From positions 2,641,421 through 2,705,420 of the forward strand of contig NZ_FNWC01000007.1 in NCBI RefSeq assembly GCF_900104635.1: 64,000 bases of DNA, written 5' to 3'. Below the pieces are notes generated by a model. That model searched no databases and was not told where the DNA came from. It saw nothing but the letters and a program-made list of their open reading frames with translations. A program made the position numbers and the translations under genes. Origin of the DNA: Coprococcus phoceensis. GTDB taxonomy: Bacteria > Bacillota > Clostridia > Lachnospirales > Lachnospiraceae. This document shows, one piece after another, positions 48,059 to 56,713 of the stretch. The stretch's first letter is position 1; every line of letters starts with the position of its first letter.

Positions 48059-49777
48059 TTATTCCTCCTGTTCGTCAAAGAAATCTTCTTCCGTATCTTC
48101 CTCCGATTCCTCATCTTCGTTTTCATACTCCTCGTTATCTTCCTCATCTTCATCTTCGTCCTCGATAAAGTCCTCTTTTTTCTTGCGGACAACCTTAAAA
48201 TAATAAGCAGCTCCGATAACGATTAAGGCAAGACTACCAATCAGCACATACGAAATCATCGGATTCGGTGCTTCTTTCACTTCCGGCTCCGGTTCGGTTT
48301 CCTCTGTATTTCCCGTACTCTCTGCACCTTCCGTACCTGTTTCCGTTTCCTTTCCCTCTGTATCTGCCTGCTCTCCGTTGTTGTTTGGCAATGCACTCTC
48401 CCCATTCGGAATTGCAGATTCCAACGCAGCGGAATTTTTCGGCAAGGTTTCACTGTTATCGGAAGTTGCATTTAACAGGTCATTTTCCGTAACCTCAGTC
48501 AAAAAATATACCATTTCTTCCTCTCCGTCCCGGTCAATAATCAGATAGAAAACTTTCTCCGTGGCGGTCTGAATAGTATAAAACTCCTTGCCCTGACCGG
48601 ATTTTTCCGTACTTTCTGTTTTCCCGCTTTCTGCCTCCGCAGCTTCTTTCATTGCCTGCTTTTTCTGTTCGGCAGGACTTGTCTGTGATGTGGTATTTCC
48701 GTTACTGTCTGTTTTGGTATGCTCCGTCACGGTTCCCGTAGCACTCCCCGGTTTCGTCGGGGTCGCACTCTCCGGGAGCTGCTCCGCCGGATTCCCATCA
48801 CTGGTATCGGCAGGGTCTTTATAGTACGGATTTTTCGTTTTATAAACCTCAGACATATTTCCGGCATTGTCCATTGCAGAAATGGTAAAATACTCATACC
48901 CTGCGTCAAACTGCTGGAGGCGGATATTTAACGTACCGCCCGTCAGATCTGTAAACTCATATCCATTGACATATACCGCCTTTGCACCGGAATCCGTATC
49001 ATGTACCTGTATGCTTAAAAGCCCGTCACTGACTGCCGCATTTAAGGTCGGCTTTACGGTATCAAAGCACTTTATGGCACGGTTCTTCTCATAGGTATTG
49101 CCTTTCTGGTCTGTGACAAGCACATACACGGTACAGTTCTCGGAAATCCTTAATTTCTTTTCCTCCGTCACATCTGTCCAGCTTCCATTCTGCCCTACCT
49201 TTGCCTCTATCTTTGCGATTTCAAAATTCCCCGTATCTGCGGTATCTTTTACACTGAAAGAAACGGAAACAATGTCATTATGCCACTCCTCCGGCTGTCT
49301 GATTTTGATACTCACATTCGGTTTTTTATAGGTACAGAGCTTATAATCTGTGACGCAGACGGGACAGTTTTTGTCATACTCATACGCACCGCATTGATCT
49401 TCGCAATTACATACCGGCTCCGGTTTATCATTTCCCGATACAGTGCCATCCCCGGTGCTTTCATCGGTACTGCCTTCTGTATTCTCTTCGGTGCCGCCTT
49501 CGGTGCTTCCCTCCGTGCTGCCCTCCGTAGTTTCTTCCGTGCTTCCCTCGGTACTGTTTTCTGTATTTTCCTCCGTACTGACATCAGTTTCACTTTCGCC
49601 GGGTGTCTGCTCCGTACTTTCCTCCGGTTTGGATTCTTCGGTTTCTTTTGTTTCTTCGGCAAAAGCGCTGATTGCGTAGTTCCCATTTACAGAAAACGCT
49701 ACCGCAGGCATGGTAAATAGCACAGCGGACAATATCAGTGATATAACTGCCTTAGATGATAACTTCCTGTTCTTCAT
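48059..49777 (-). CDS. CD1107-type secreted/membrane mobile-element protein
   Basis: A 572-residue surface protein. A signal peptide (about 1-40, ending AISAFA) is followed by a low-complexity run rich in Glu, Ser and Thr (residues about 42-115), then CNCEDQCGAYEYDKNCPVC, an immunoglobulin-like region (KPTLNAAVSDGLLSIQVHDTDSGAKAVYVNGYEF), a DUF4366-like part (FYTIQTATEKVFYLIIDRDG) and a membrane segment near the end (MISYVLIGSLALIVIGAAYYF) with a very acidic cytoplasmic tail. Conserved in clostridial conjugative elements, probably exposed on the cell surface at the transfer site. The start has GGGAGG and overlaps the DUF4315 gene. Confidence 0.85.
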   Translation of the reverse strand: MKNRKLSSKAVISLILSAVLFTMPAVAFSVNGNYAISAFAEETKETEESKPEESTEQTPGESETDVSTEENTENSTEGSTEETTEGSTEGSTEGGTEENTEGSTDESTGDGTVSGNDKPEPVCNCEDQCGAYEYDKNCPVCVTDYKLCTYKKPNVSIKIRQPEEWHNDIVSVSFSVKDTADTGNFEIAKIEAKVGQNGSWTDVTEEKKLRISENCTVYVLVTDQKGNTYEKNRAIKCFDTVKPTLNAAVSDGLLSIQVHDTDSGAKAVYVNGYEFTDLTGGTLNIRLQQFDAGYEYFTISAMDNAGNMSEVYKTKNPYYKDPADTSDGNPAEQLPESATPTKPGSATGTVTEHTKTDSNGNTTSQTSPAEQKKQAMKEAAEAESGKTESTEKSGQGKEFYTIQTATEKVFYLIIDRDGEEEMVYFLTEVTENDLLNATSDNSETLPKNSAALESAIPNGESALPNNNGEQADTEGKETETGTEGAESTGNTEETEPEPEVKEAPNPMISYVLIGSLALIVIGAAYYFKVVRKKKEDFIEDEDEDEEDNEEYENEDEESEEDTEEDFFDEQEE

Positions 49778-50036
49778 GGCTGTAAGCCTCCCTTTCTTCT
49801 GATTGTGCTGCTTCTTTCTGCTCTTTTTCTTTCAGCAGACGCATAATTTCTTCTTCGCTGACCTTGTTTAACAGAATCAGCCGATCCAGAGAGATTTTAT
49901 TCTTTTCAATGAATTTCATCTTCTCCGCATCCTCTGCCATCTGAAGCTGTTCCGCCAAATCCCTCTCCCTCGCCTGCAATCCCGCAAGCTGTTCCCGGAC
50001 TTTGGAAAGCTCCTTTACAATTCTCTCTTTCGTCAT
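49752..50036 (-). CDS. DUF4315-type protein
   Basis: A 94-residue, mostly helical and charged protein (MTKERIVKELSKVREQLAGLQARERDLAEQL) predicted as coiled coil, with ISLDRLILLNKVSEEEIMRLLK at the middle. This is the small conserved gene found between the cell-wall hydrolase and the CD1107-type gene in Tn1549-type elements. Function unknown. It overlaps the next gene by 26 bases. Confidence 0.82.
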   Translation of the reverse strand: MTKERIVKELSKVREQLAGLQARERDLAEQLQMAEDAEKMKFIEKNKISLDRLILLNKVSEEEIMRLLKEKEQKEAAQSEEREAYSHEEQEVII

Positions 50037-50057
50037 CGTTCCTCACTTCCTGTTATT

Positions 50058-52646
50058 TTAATTTCCTGATAATCTTCCAAACGCATAAAAATGGCTCTGC
50101 CAATAGGACGAATTGATTGAAGCGTAACTGATTGGATCTCCGCAATGAATCATGACCCCGTTTCCGCAGTAAATCCCCACATGGCTGACTGGTACGCCCG
50201 AATTGTATGTACCTGTAAAAAAGATAATATCCCCCGCCTTTGCATCTGCCGCCGACACAGGCGTACACTGGTTATAAATGCCCTGTGCTGTGGTTCGTGG
50301 CAGGTTATGGACACCGCTGTTTGTAAATACCCAGCAGACAAAACCGGAACAGTCAAAGCTGGTGGACGGACTGGAGCCTCCCCATACATAGGGATAGTCT
50401 AAATATCTCGCCGCTTCTTCCATAAGTGCCTGCACGGTTGCATCGTCATAGGAATCCGGCGGTATCACATTTCCTCCGCCGCTTCCGCTGCCCGGCGTTT
50501 CGCCATACAGCGTATCCGTGCCTGCTTCAAAATAAAAAAGAGGGTTATAATATTCCCCCTGATACAGACATTCGATATGTAAATGACTTCCGGTACTGCT
50601 TCCCGTATTCCCTGTTGTTCCGATCACATTTCCATGCGTCACGCTCTGTCCTGCCCGGACATTTAAGGTATCCATGTGGGCATATTTTGTGCAGTAGCCT
50701 TTTTCATCTTCAATCACTACATAATTTCCGTAATAGCTGTCATAAGTTGCGGTAGTTACTGTCCCGTCCATCGCCGCATATACGGTTGTTCCGGTAGGTA
50801 CTGCAATATCTACGCCCCGATGTAACTGTTCCTGCCCTGTGACCGGATTGATACGCCAGCCATAATAACTGCTCACATAGTTGTACCAATATAAATCAAG
50901 GGGCTTATAAAACTGCTGTGTCAGCCCGTGGGTCTGGTTATAAAAAGCATAGATTTCTCTCTGCTCCTCATTCATGCGTCCGGCAACTACTACGTTTAAA
51001 TCTTTTGCTGTCAGGGTCACTTCCAGAATGGTTACGGTATATTCCTCTTCCACTTCATACTCGTATTCCTCTTCTGTTGTTTCCCCCGTAACCGGGTCTG
51101 TTACCGTATGAGTGCCTGTTTTTGTTACCGTCCTTGTCCTCGTTTCCTCTGTAGGATTTAGTGTCAACTCATACATTTCATCAAACAGATATTCTATTTC
51201 TGCCTGTACCTCACTTGCAGTAAATTCCGTATGGACTGCCGACAGATAGCTGATCAGTGCAAATGGGTCATGCCCGATAGATGCCAGATTATAACGGTAC
51301 TCATCATAATCCGGATAAGTGGTTTCTATGGCATCAATCTCTGCCTGCAATTCTTTTTCCAGTTCAGAAAAAGCTAAATCTGCCGCATCTATTTCTGCCG
51401 GAACGCTCATATAACTTCCTGCCAGCGTGGTACTGATTCCTCCGGCAAACATCGCCCCACAGGAAGATACTGCTGTCATAATCATCACAAGAAGCACCGA
51501 AAAGGCTCCTATGGCAAGCAGAAGCGAAACATTTTTTGATGCAATCTCCTGTATCTTTCTGGCTGCCGCTGTAAAAAGATTCCCGGACTTCGCCGCTGTT
51601 TCCTTTGCGGCTTTCGCTGTCTGTCCCGCCCGTCTTGCTTTTGCATATTCCCGTTTGATACGCTGCTTTTGCAGTCTTTTCTGCAACTGCTTCTGAATGG
51701 TCTTTTCCTGCATTTCCGGATTTTCTTCCAAGAACTTCTGATAACGGAAATTGACCTCTTTCTGCATCTGCTTTTTCTCCAGCTTTGCAGCTTTCGCTCT
51801 CCGTCTTTCCGTTTTCCCTTTGTAATGCCCTTTGAAAAAGCGGTAAACATCTTCCCCGCTCTGCTCTGTCTTGTGGGCAGCCTCCACACCGGAATTTTCT
51901 TTCTCCACTTCGGCAACCTTACTATGGGCAAAATTAGAAGATTCCATTCCCACCCTGCCAGCCGCTCTTTTTACCGGACTGTCCGGTTTGAATGGTTTCT
52001 CTTTTTTTACAGAAGTCAATACATACTTTGTTCTGCCCGTCTTTTCATCAAAAACACGCTCCAGAGAATACTCCGTTTTCTTTGGAATCTTCTTTCTTGC
52101 AGCTTCCGTCTTTTTTCTGGCTTTCTCCGCTTTCTTTTGCAGTCGGTCTAACTTTTTGCTTCCATGAAATTCCGGTTCTGCCTCTTCGGTAAAGGTAGTG
52201 TCCTTTGTCTGGAAATCCTGTTCAAAATCAAATTGCTTTACTCGCTCCCGGCTCTTTATCTCCCGCCTTTGATACCTGCCCTTTTTCTGTGACGAATGAT
52301 AGGTGTCCCTGTGGCGGTAGTCATCGCTGGCAATTTTTCTACCCTGCTCCTCTCCGGCTTCCTCCGTAAAAGTGCTGTCCGGCTGCATAAAATCGCTTTT
52401 AGACTTCTCTCCGGCTTCTGCTCCCTCGGACTTTTGGACATTCTGTCCAGAAGCATCCGCTTTCTGATACTTCTTTGTATTTTTCGACCTCTGGACATCG
52501 TGTCCAGAAGTGGTATCTGCATCTCTCGGCTGATATGCTGCGGATTTTTTACCTTTACCCTCGTTTGCTTTCTTTGGAATTTCTCCGGTAAAGGTTTTTT
52601 TCTCCTGTGCAAATGCAGCCGGTTTCTGTTTCTTTTTCTCCGCCAC
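50058..52646 (-). CDS. Cell-wall hydrolase with M23 and NlpC/P60 domains (CD1108-type)
   Basis: An 862-residue peptidoglycan-degrading protein that would open the wall for the conjugation channel. A long basic, Lys/Glu-rich cytoplasmic part (1 to about 370) contains two palindrome-coded segments (SGHDVQRS, SGQNVQKS). A membrane segment follows (VSLLLAIGAFSVLLVMIMTAVS). Outside are an M23 peptidase (LHRGVDIA...HLHIECLY, near 615-695) and an NlpC/P60 domain (FDCSGFVCW, SHVGIY, MIHCG, near 770-850), both with catalytic residues present. The start is GTG at 52646, overlapping the VirB4 stop and nine bases after GGAGG. Confidence 0.92.
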   Translation of the reverse strand: MAEKKKQKPAAFAQEKKTFTGEIPKKANEGKGKKSAAYQPRDADTTSGHDVQRSKNTKKYQKADASGQNVQKSEGAEAGEKSKSDFMQPDSTFTEEAGEEQGRKIASDDYRHRDTYHSSQKKGRYQRREIKSRERVKQFDFEQDFQTKDTTFTEEAEPEFHGSKKLDRLQKKAEKARKKTEAARKKIPKKTEYSLERVFDEKTGRTKYVLTSVKKEKPFKPDSPVKRAAGRVGMESSNFAHSKVAEVEKENSGVEAAHKTEQSGEDVYRFFKGHYKGKTERRRAKAAKLEKKQMQKEVNFRYQKFLEENPEMQEKTIQKQLQKRLQKQRIKREYAKARRAGQTAKAAKETAAKSGNLFTAAARKIQEIASKNVSLLLAIGAFSVLLVMIMTAVSSCGAMFAGGISTTLAGSYMSVPAEIDAADLAFSELEKELQAEIDAIETTYPDYDEYRYNLASIGHDPFALISYLSAVHTEFTASEVQAEIEYLFDEMYELTLNPTEETRTRTVTKTGTHTVTDPVTGETTEEEYEYEVEEEYTVTILEVTLTAKDLNVVVAGRMNEEQREIYAFYNQTHGLTQQFYKPLDLYWYNYVSSYYGWRINPVTGQEQLHRGVDIAVPTGTTVYAAMDGTVTTATYDSYYGNYVVIEDEKGYCTKYAHMDTLNVRAGQSVTHGNVIGTTGNTGSSTGSHLHIECLYQGEYYNPLFYFEAGTDTLYGETPGSGSGGGNVIPPDSYDDATVQALMEEAARYLDYPYVWGGSSPSTSFDCSGFVCWVFTNSGVHNLPRTTAQGIYNQCTPVSAADAKAGDIIFFTGTYNSGVPVSHVGIYCGNGVMIHCGDPISYASINSSYWQSHFYAFGRLSGN
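52435..52449. repeat. Dispersed palindrome, copy 3 (TGGACATTCTGTCCA)
   Basis: In frame in the cell-wall hydrolase gene, encoding SGQNVQ; one central change from the consensus. Confidence 0.88.
52492..52506. repeat. Dispersed palindrome, copy 4 (TGGACATCGTGTCCA)
   Basis: In frame in the cell-wall hydrolase gene, 42 bases from copy 3, encoding SGHDVQ. Confidence 0.9.
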
Positions 52647-55096
52647 TACTCATTTACCTCCTGCCTTACACTTTCCTCTGGTTTGGTATTCATAACCGCA
52701 AAGGTCTTGGTATCTACCGGATATTTATCTACGAACGGAATAACCACGTTGTCAAACAGAATCAGTCCGCACCCCGGCTCGGAATTGGTTACATGGGCAA
52801 GCTGTTTTTCTGACAATCCCAGCTTATCTGCAAGGATTGCCTGATCCTTTGCATTTTGATTCAGGAGATATACAAAATCGGAATTGCCGAGGATTCCCTC
52901 GATTTCCTCCGACTTCAAAAAATCGCCTACGTTCTGCGTCAGCCCCGTAGGAATACCGCCCCACTTACGGAAACGCTTCCAGATTTCCACCGAATAGATA
53001 GCGGTCTGCTTCTCCTTCAGCAAAAGGTGGAACTCATCACAATAATAGCGGGTGGCAATCTTACGCTCCCGGTTCTGCGATACCCTGTTCCAGACCGCAT
53101 CCTGTACGATTAACATTCCAAGCTCTTTCAACTGGTTTCCCAAGTCCCTGATGTCAAAGCACATGATACGGTTCTGACTGTCTACATTCGTCCTGTGGTT
53201 AAAATAATTCTGCGAACCATGCACATATAGCACAAGGGAGTTTGCAATCCGTTCTGCCTTTTTGTTCTTATGCTCTAACAGGGCATTATACAAATCCTCA
53301 AGGATAGGCATATTCTCCGGTACGGGATTTTCAAAATAAGCATCGTAAATATGACGGATACATTCGTCAATGATACCTTTCTCATCATTTTCCAGACCGT
53401 TCTTTCCTCCGGCAATCAAGTCACACAGAGTAATGATAAAATCGGATTTCAGCTTTAAGGCTTCCTTATCCCCTTTATGGGAAAGCTGAATGTCCATCGG
53501 ATTTAAATAATCTTTGGAATTGGTTGCCAGCCTTACCACCTGTCCGTGCAATGCTCCCACAAGGGCAAAATACTCGCCCTCCGGATCGCAGACCACAATA
53601 TCGTCCTTTGTCATCAGGAAACAGGAAAGAATCTCACGCTTTGCACTAAAAGACTTACCACTTCCCGGTGTACCAAGAATCACACCGTTTGGTGTACGAA
53701 GCCGTTTCCGGTCTGCCATAATCATGTTGTTGGAAAGGGCATTTAAACCATAATAAATAGCCGGAGCTGGCATAAATAATTCCTGCGTACAGAACGGTAC
53801 TAAGATAGCGGTACTCTTTGTTGTCAAATCCCGTTCAATTCCCGTATCGTTGCACCCGATTGGTGCCGATGCCATCAGTCCCTGCTCCTGTAAATACTGC
53901 ATACATCTGAGGTTGCAGTTCGCCTGTTGGATAATGCCGGATACCCTCTGCGTGATATTTTCCAGTTCCCGCTTGTTTCTGCCATAGCAGGTCAGAAGAA
54001 ATGTCATCTTTACCATTTTCTGATTGCTGCTGTTTAAATCGTCCAAAAGGTCAAGGGTATCTTTTTCATAAGTGATAATGTCCGTTGGAAGAATGTCCAT
54101 GTCATAACCTGACCTTACCGCCTTTTTCTGCTCTTCAATCTTCATCTTCTGAATATTCGTCAAAGCACCTTTTAGCATCTTAATCGCCTTGACCGGATCC
54201 ATTGTCTGCATATGCATGGTAATAGTCAGGTTCGCATCCAGATCAAGAAGCTTTTTCAACAACTCATCATCAAACTTCGGGGCAATAATATCCAGATAAT
54301 GCACACTGCCATACATTTTTCCCGCCTTAAAACGACTCGGATAGCGAAAATCAAATCCCGGCGGAGCGATGTAATCTTTCACACTTTTTCCCGACTCCGC
54401 CAGTTCCTTAAAAGAAAAACGGAAAGGCTCCATAGTATCCTGGTTAAAATACTCATGCAGGATACGCAGACGTTCCTTTCCGTCAAGGCTCTTAGCGTGT
54501 GTGCCCAGATTAGTCAAATTTTTAATCACATCTGCTTCAATGCTGACAAGTTTTGCCCTTGCCTCCTTAAAGCCTTTACTCTCAATTCCAAAAATCAGAT
54601 ACTTTGATTTGATAATACCGTTATTTCCCTTTGCAGCCTGTTTCTTTAACATCTGCGTGTATTCCTCACGAATATCATCAAAATCATCTGCCTGCAATGG
54701 AATGTCAAACTGGTCAATTAAGGTCTGCTCGTTAACCTGTCGGTTGAACAGGAACAGCTCAAATTTAATAGACGGGTCAAAATAATTGATAAGCCTGCTG
54801 TATTCCTCCAGTATTTCCCCCTTATCCTCGATTTCCAGCAGGTCATAATTTATATCGTAAAACTCCACCATTTTCGTATAAAAGCCAGAAGTGACCTGAC
54901 AGATACCGTCCCGGTACATCTTCTGAAAGGTAATGGTCTTCTGTGCTGTGGTGGGCTTTTCTGCGTTTTTATTCGTTCCGGCAAGCATGTGTTTTAACTC
55001 CGCAAGCCTTCTCCGCTCCACAAAGGTCAGCCCCGGCTTCGTTTTTCCTTTTTTCTTATGTCTGTCCGGCTTTTCTGCCGCCTGCTTTTTCTTCAA
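52646..55096 (-). CDS. virB4: VirB4-type conjugation ATPase
   Basis: An 816-residue ATPase that drives assembly and transfer by the type IV secretion channel. Walker A is GTPGSGKSFSAKRE (near residue 470); downstream are VVCDPEGEY and the Walker B-like CDEFHLLLKE (near 690), then GIPTGLTQNVGD. A TTG at 55096 lies nine bases after GAGGAGG and overlaps the prgI 3' end by 41 bases; it is the best supported start. Order prgI-virB4-hydrolase is that of clostridial Tn1549/Tn916-type elements. Confidence 0.93.
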   Translation of the reverse strand: MKKKQAAEKPDRHKKKGKTKPGLTFVERRRLAELKHMLAGTNKNAEKPTTAQKTITFQKMYRDGICQVTSGFYTKMVEFYDINYDLLEIEDKGEILEEYSRLINYFDPSIKFELFLFNRQVNEQTLIDQFDIPLQADDFDDIREEYTQMLKKQAAKGNNGIIKSKYLIFGIESKGFKEARAKLVSIEADVIKNLTNLGTHAKSLDGKERLRILHEYFNQDTMEPFRFSFKELAESGKSVKDYIAPPGFDFRYPSRFKAGKMYGSVHYLDIIAPKFDDELLKKLLDLDANLTITMHMQTMDPVKAIKMLKGALTNIQKMKIEEQKKAVRSGYDMDILPTDIITYEKDTLDLLDDLNSSNQKMVKMTFLLTCYGRNKRELENITQRVSGIIQQANCNLRCMQYLQEQGLMASAPIGCNDTGIERDLTTKSTAILVPFCTQELFMPAPAIYYGLNALSNNMIMADRKRLRTPNGVILGTPGSGKSFSAKREILSCFLMTKDDIVVCDPEGEYFALVGALHGQVVRLATNSKDYLNPMDIQLSHKGDKEALKLKSDFIITLCDLIAGGKNGLENDEKGIIDECIRHIYDAYFENPVPENMPILEDLYNALLEHKNKKAERIANSLVLYVHGSQNYFNHRTNVDSQNRIMCFDIRDLGNQLKELGMLIVQDAVWNRVSQNRERKIATRYYCDEFHLLLKEKQTAIYSVEIWKRFRKWGGIPTGLTQNVGDFLKSEEIEGILGNSDFVYLLNQNAKDQAILADKLGLSEKQLAHVTNSEPGCGLILFDNVVIPFVDKYPVDTKTFAVMNTKPEESVRQEVNE

Positions 55097-55451
55097 GTTT
55101 ACGCACCTCCTCTTTTATACGCTCTGTTTCTTCTAATCTTCTGTAAATATTTTCTGATTTGTAGGGACGAATCCCCGGTGTGAGGAATTTCTGCCTTATC
55201 ATAAAATACAGAATCTTCTCTGCCGGAAATCCGTCCTTCTCATACATTGCCAGAAAGAAAAAAGGCAGCATGACCGCTACCATCAAAAGTGCCGATGCCT
55301 GTGTGCCGATAAACCCTTTTGTAAAAATGTAAAAGGGAATCCCTACCGCACCTGCACCGCTGAAGCAAATAAGCTGGCGTTTCGTCAGATTTAACGCTAC
55401 TTTTGTCTTTATGCCGCTTAAATTCTTTGGCACTGCTACGGATATTGCCAT
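55056..55451 (-). CDS. PrgI-family conjugation membrane protein
   Basis: A 131-residue protein with two close membrane segments (RQLICFSGAGAVGIPFYIF; ASALLMVAVMLPFFFLAMYE) and the PrgI pattern AISVAVPKNLSGIKTKVALNLTKRQ at the N-terminus. It corresponds to VirB3-like components of Gram-positive transfer channels. It overlaps the virB4 gene. Confidence 0.88.
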   Translation of the reverse strand: MAISVAVPKNLSGIKTKVALNLTKRQLICFSGAGAVGIPFYIFTKGFIGTQASALLMVAVMLPFFFLAMYEKDGFPAEKILYFMIRQKFLTPGIRPYKSENIYRRLEETERIKEEVRKLEEKAGGRKAGQT

Positions 55452-55514
55452 AACATCACAGCCGGAGCTGATACTGCAAGCCCCGGCTGTTCCCTCCTTT
55501 CTTTGAAATGTGTT

Positions 55515-56387
55515 CTAATGAGCATTCCAGATTGATTTCGCAAGGGAACCTGTCTTGAACAGGCTGAAACACAGAACAACGGTATAAGCTGCCACCGACC
55601 ACAGTGCTGTGTGCAGATTGTCCGCAACCGCAATGCCGGATACCAGCACCGCATAGATTGCCACGCATACCATAATGAAAAATCCCTGAAACGCCAGTGA
55701 ACACAGTCCCTTGATATAATTGTTGCCGATACCGCCCCATTCCCGGTTACTGAATGTGGCAAAGGGAACCGGAGCTACTGAAATATAAAGGTAGATTTCA
55801 ATCATTCTCCCGAAAAGCATGACGGTAATAAGCAGGGAGATGATTTTCATACATAAGCTGACAATCATAGTTTCGATACCAAGCCCGATCAGCTCGCCGA
55901 TGCCCATTGTATCAATCTGACTGTCAAACATGGTTTTTAGGGTATCCGTCACATCAATGGTAGTGGAACCCGAAACAATACCGCCTGCTCTGGTCACGAT
56001 ATGGTTTCCCACATCAAAAATCGCCATTGTGATGTCAAAGGTGTAGCTGAGAAGCAGCACAGCGATACAGGCTTTGATAAGGTAACGGAAAAAGAACTCG
56101 CTTCCTACTTCATGCATATTGTTCTTATCCATGACCATTGTAATCAGCTCATAGCAGAGTATCGCACTGATGATCATGCCCGCTATGGGTATCATCACAT
56201 TTTCCGAAAGGTTCTCTATCATAGAAAACACTCCGCTGTTCCATGAACTGGGTGTCCTGCCGACTTCCCCTGCGATTGTTCCGACCTTATCATTCACATC
56301 TGTAAACATCGTAGTAAGGTTGTCCATGACCCACCCTTGCAGTATTTCCTTTATAAATTCAGTTATCTTGTCGAGAATCGCTCCCAT
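55515..56387 (-). CDS. VirB6/TrbL-like conjugation membrane protein (CD1112-type)
   Basis: A 290-residue protein with about six membrane segments, for example VMIPIAGMIISAILCYELITMV, FLIKACIAVLLLSYTF, LCMKIISLLITVMLF and GFFIMVCVAIYAVLVSGIAVA. Such proteins form the inner pore of conjugation channels. The start is three bases after the maff2 stop without a strong ribosome site, so it probably depends on translation of the upstream gene. Confidence 0.88.
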   Translation of the reverse strand: MGAILDKITEFIKEILQGWVMDNLTTMFTDVNDKVGTIAGEVGRTPSSWNSGVFSMIENLSENVMIPIAGMIISAILCYELITMVMDKNNMHEVGSEFFFRYLIKACIAVLLLSYTFDITMAIFDVGNHIVTRAGGIVSGSTTIDVTDTLKTMFDSQIDTMGIGELIGLGIETMIVSLCMKIISLLITVMLFGRMIEIYLYISVAPVPFATFSNREWGGIGNNYIKGLCSLAFQGFFIMVCVAIYAVLVSGIAVADNLHTALWSVAAYTVVLCFSLFKTGSLAKSIWNAH

Positions 56388-56390
56388 GAC

Positions 56391-56606
56391 TTAGGAAAAC
56401 AGGCTTGTAAGCTGCGGAATTACCGTCTGTGCCACAATTACAATACCGCCACCCGCCATGAGCTGCTTGACCCCTTGTGATTTTGCCCCTGGGTTATCAT
56501 TTCCGTATCCCTCAAGAAGATTGATAACGCCCCATACTGCCACGCCTGCTCCGATTGCGGTTACAACGGTCTTTAATCCTGTTACTGCTGATGTAAAAAA
56601 TGCCAT
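56391..56606 (-). CDS. Maff2-family small membrane protein
   Basis: A 71-residue pilin-like or VirB2-like protein with two hydrophobic segments (VVTAIGAGVAVWGVINLLEG; LMAGGGIVIVAQTVIPQL) separated by a polar loop. It is conserved immediately upstream of the VirB6-like gene in Tn1549-type elements. Confidence 0.88.
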   Translation of the reverse strand: MAFFTSAVTGLKTVVTAIGAGVAVWGVINLLEGYGNDNPGAKSQGVKQLMAGGGIVIVAQTVIPQLTSLFS

Positions 56607-56691
56607 ATTCAGTTACCTCGTTCTTTCCGAAAATTTATTTTTTGCAAAAAATAAGGAGCATTGCTTTCTATCCGCAAAACTCCTGTACCTC

Positions 56692-56706
56692 TGGACATCG
56701 TGTCCA
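56692..56706. repeat. Dispersed palindrome, copy 5 (TGGACATCGTGTCCA)
   Basis: Intergenic, 7 bases after the virD4 stop codon and about 90 bp from the maff2 start. Confidence 0.9.
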
Positions 56707-56713
56707 AATGTTC

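Noticed and set aside
49440..49640. Repeated GAAGGx/TCCGT units as a possible CRISPR or tandem element
   Set aside because: They encode the EGSTEE-type repeats of a secreted protein; unit length and sequence vary and there are no spacers.
49312..49686. Basic open frame overlapping the CD1107-type gene in another phase
   Set aside because: It arises from the Glu/Ser/Thr-rich low-complexity DNA and has a composition typical of a shadow frame.
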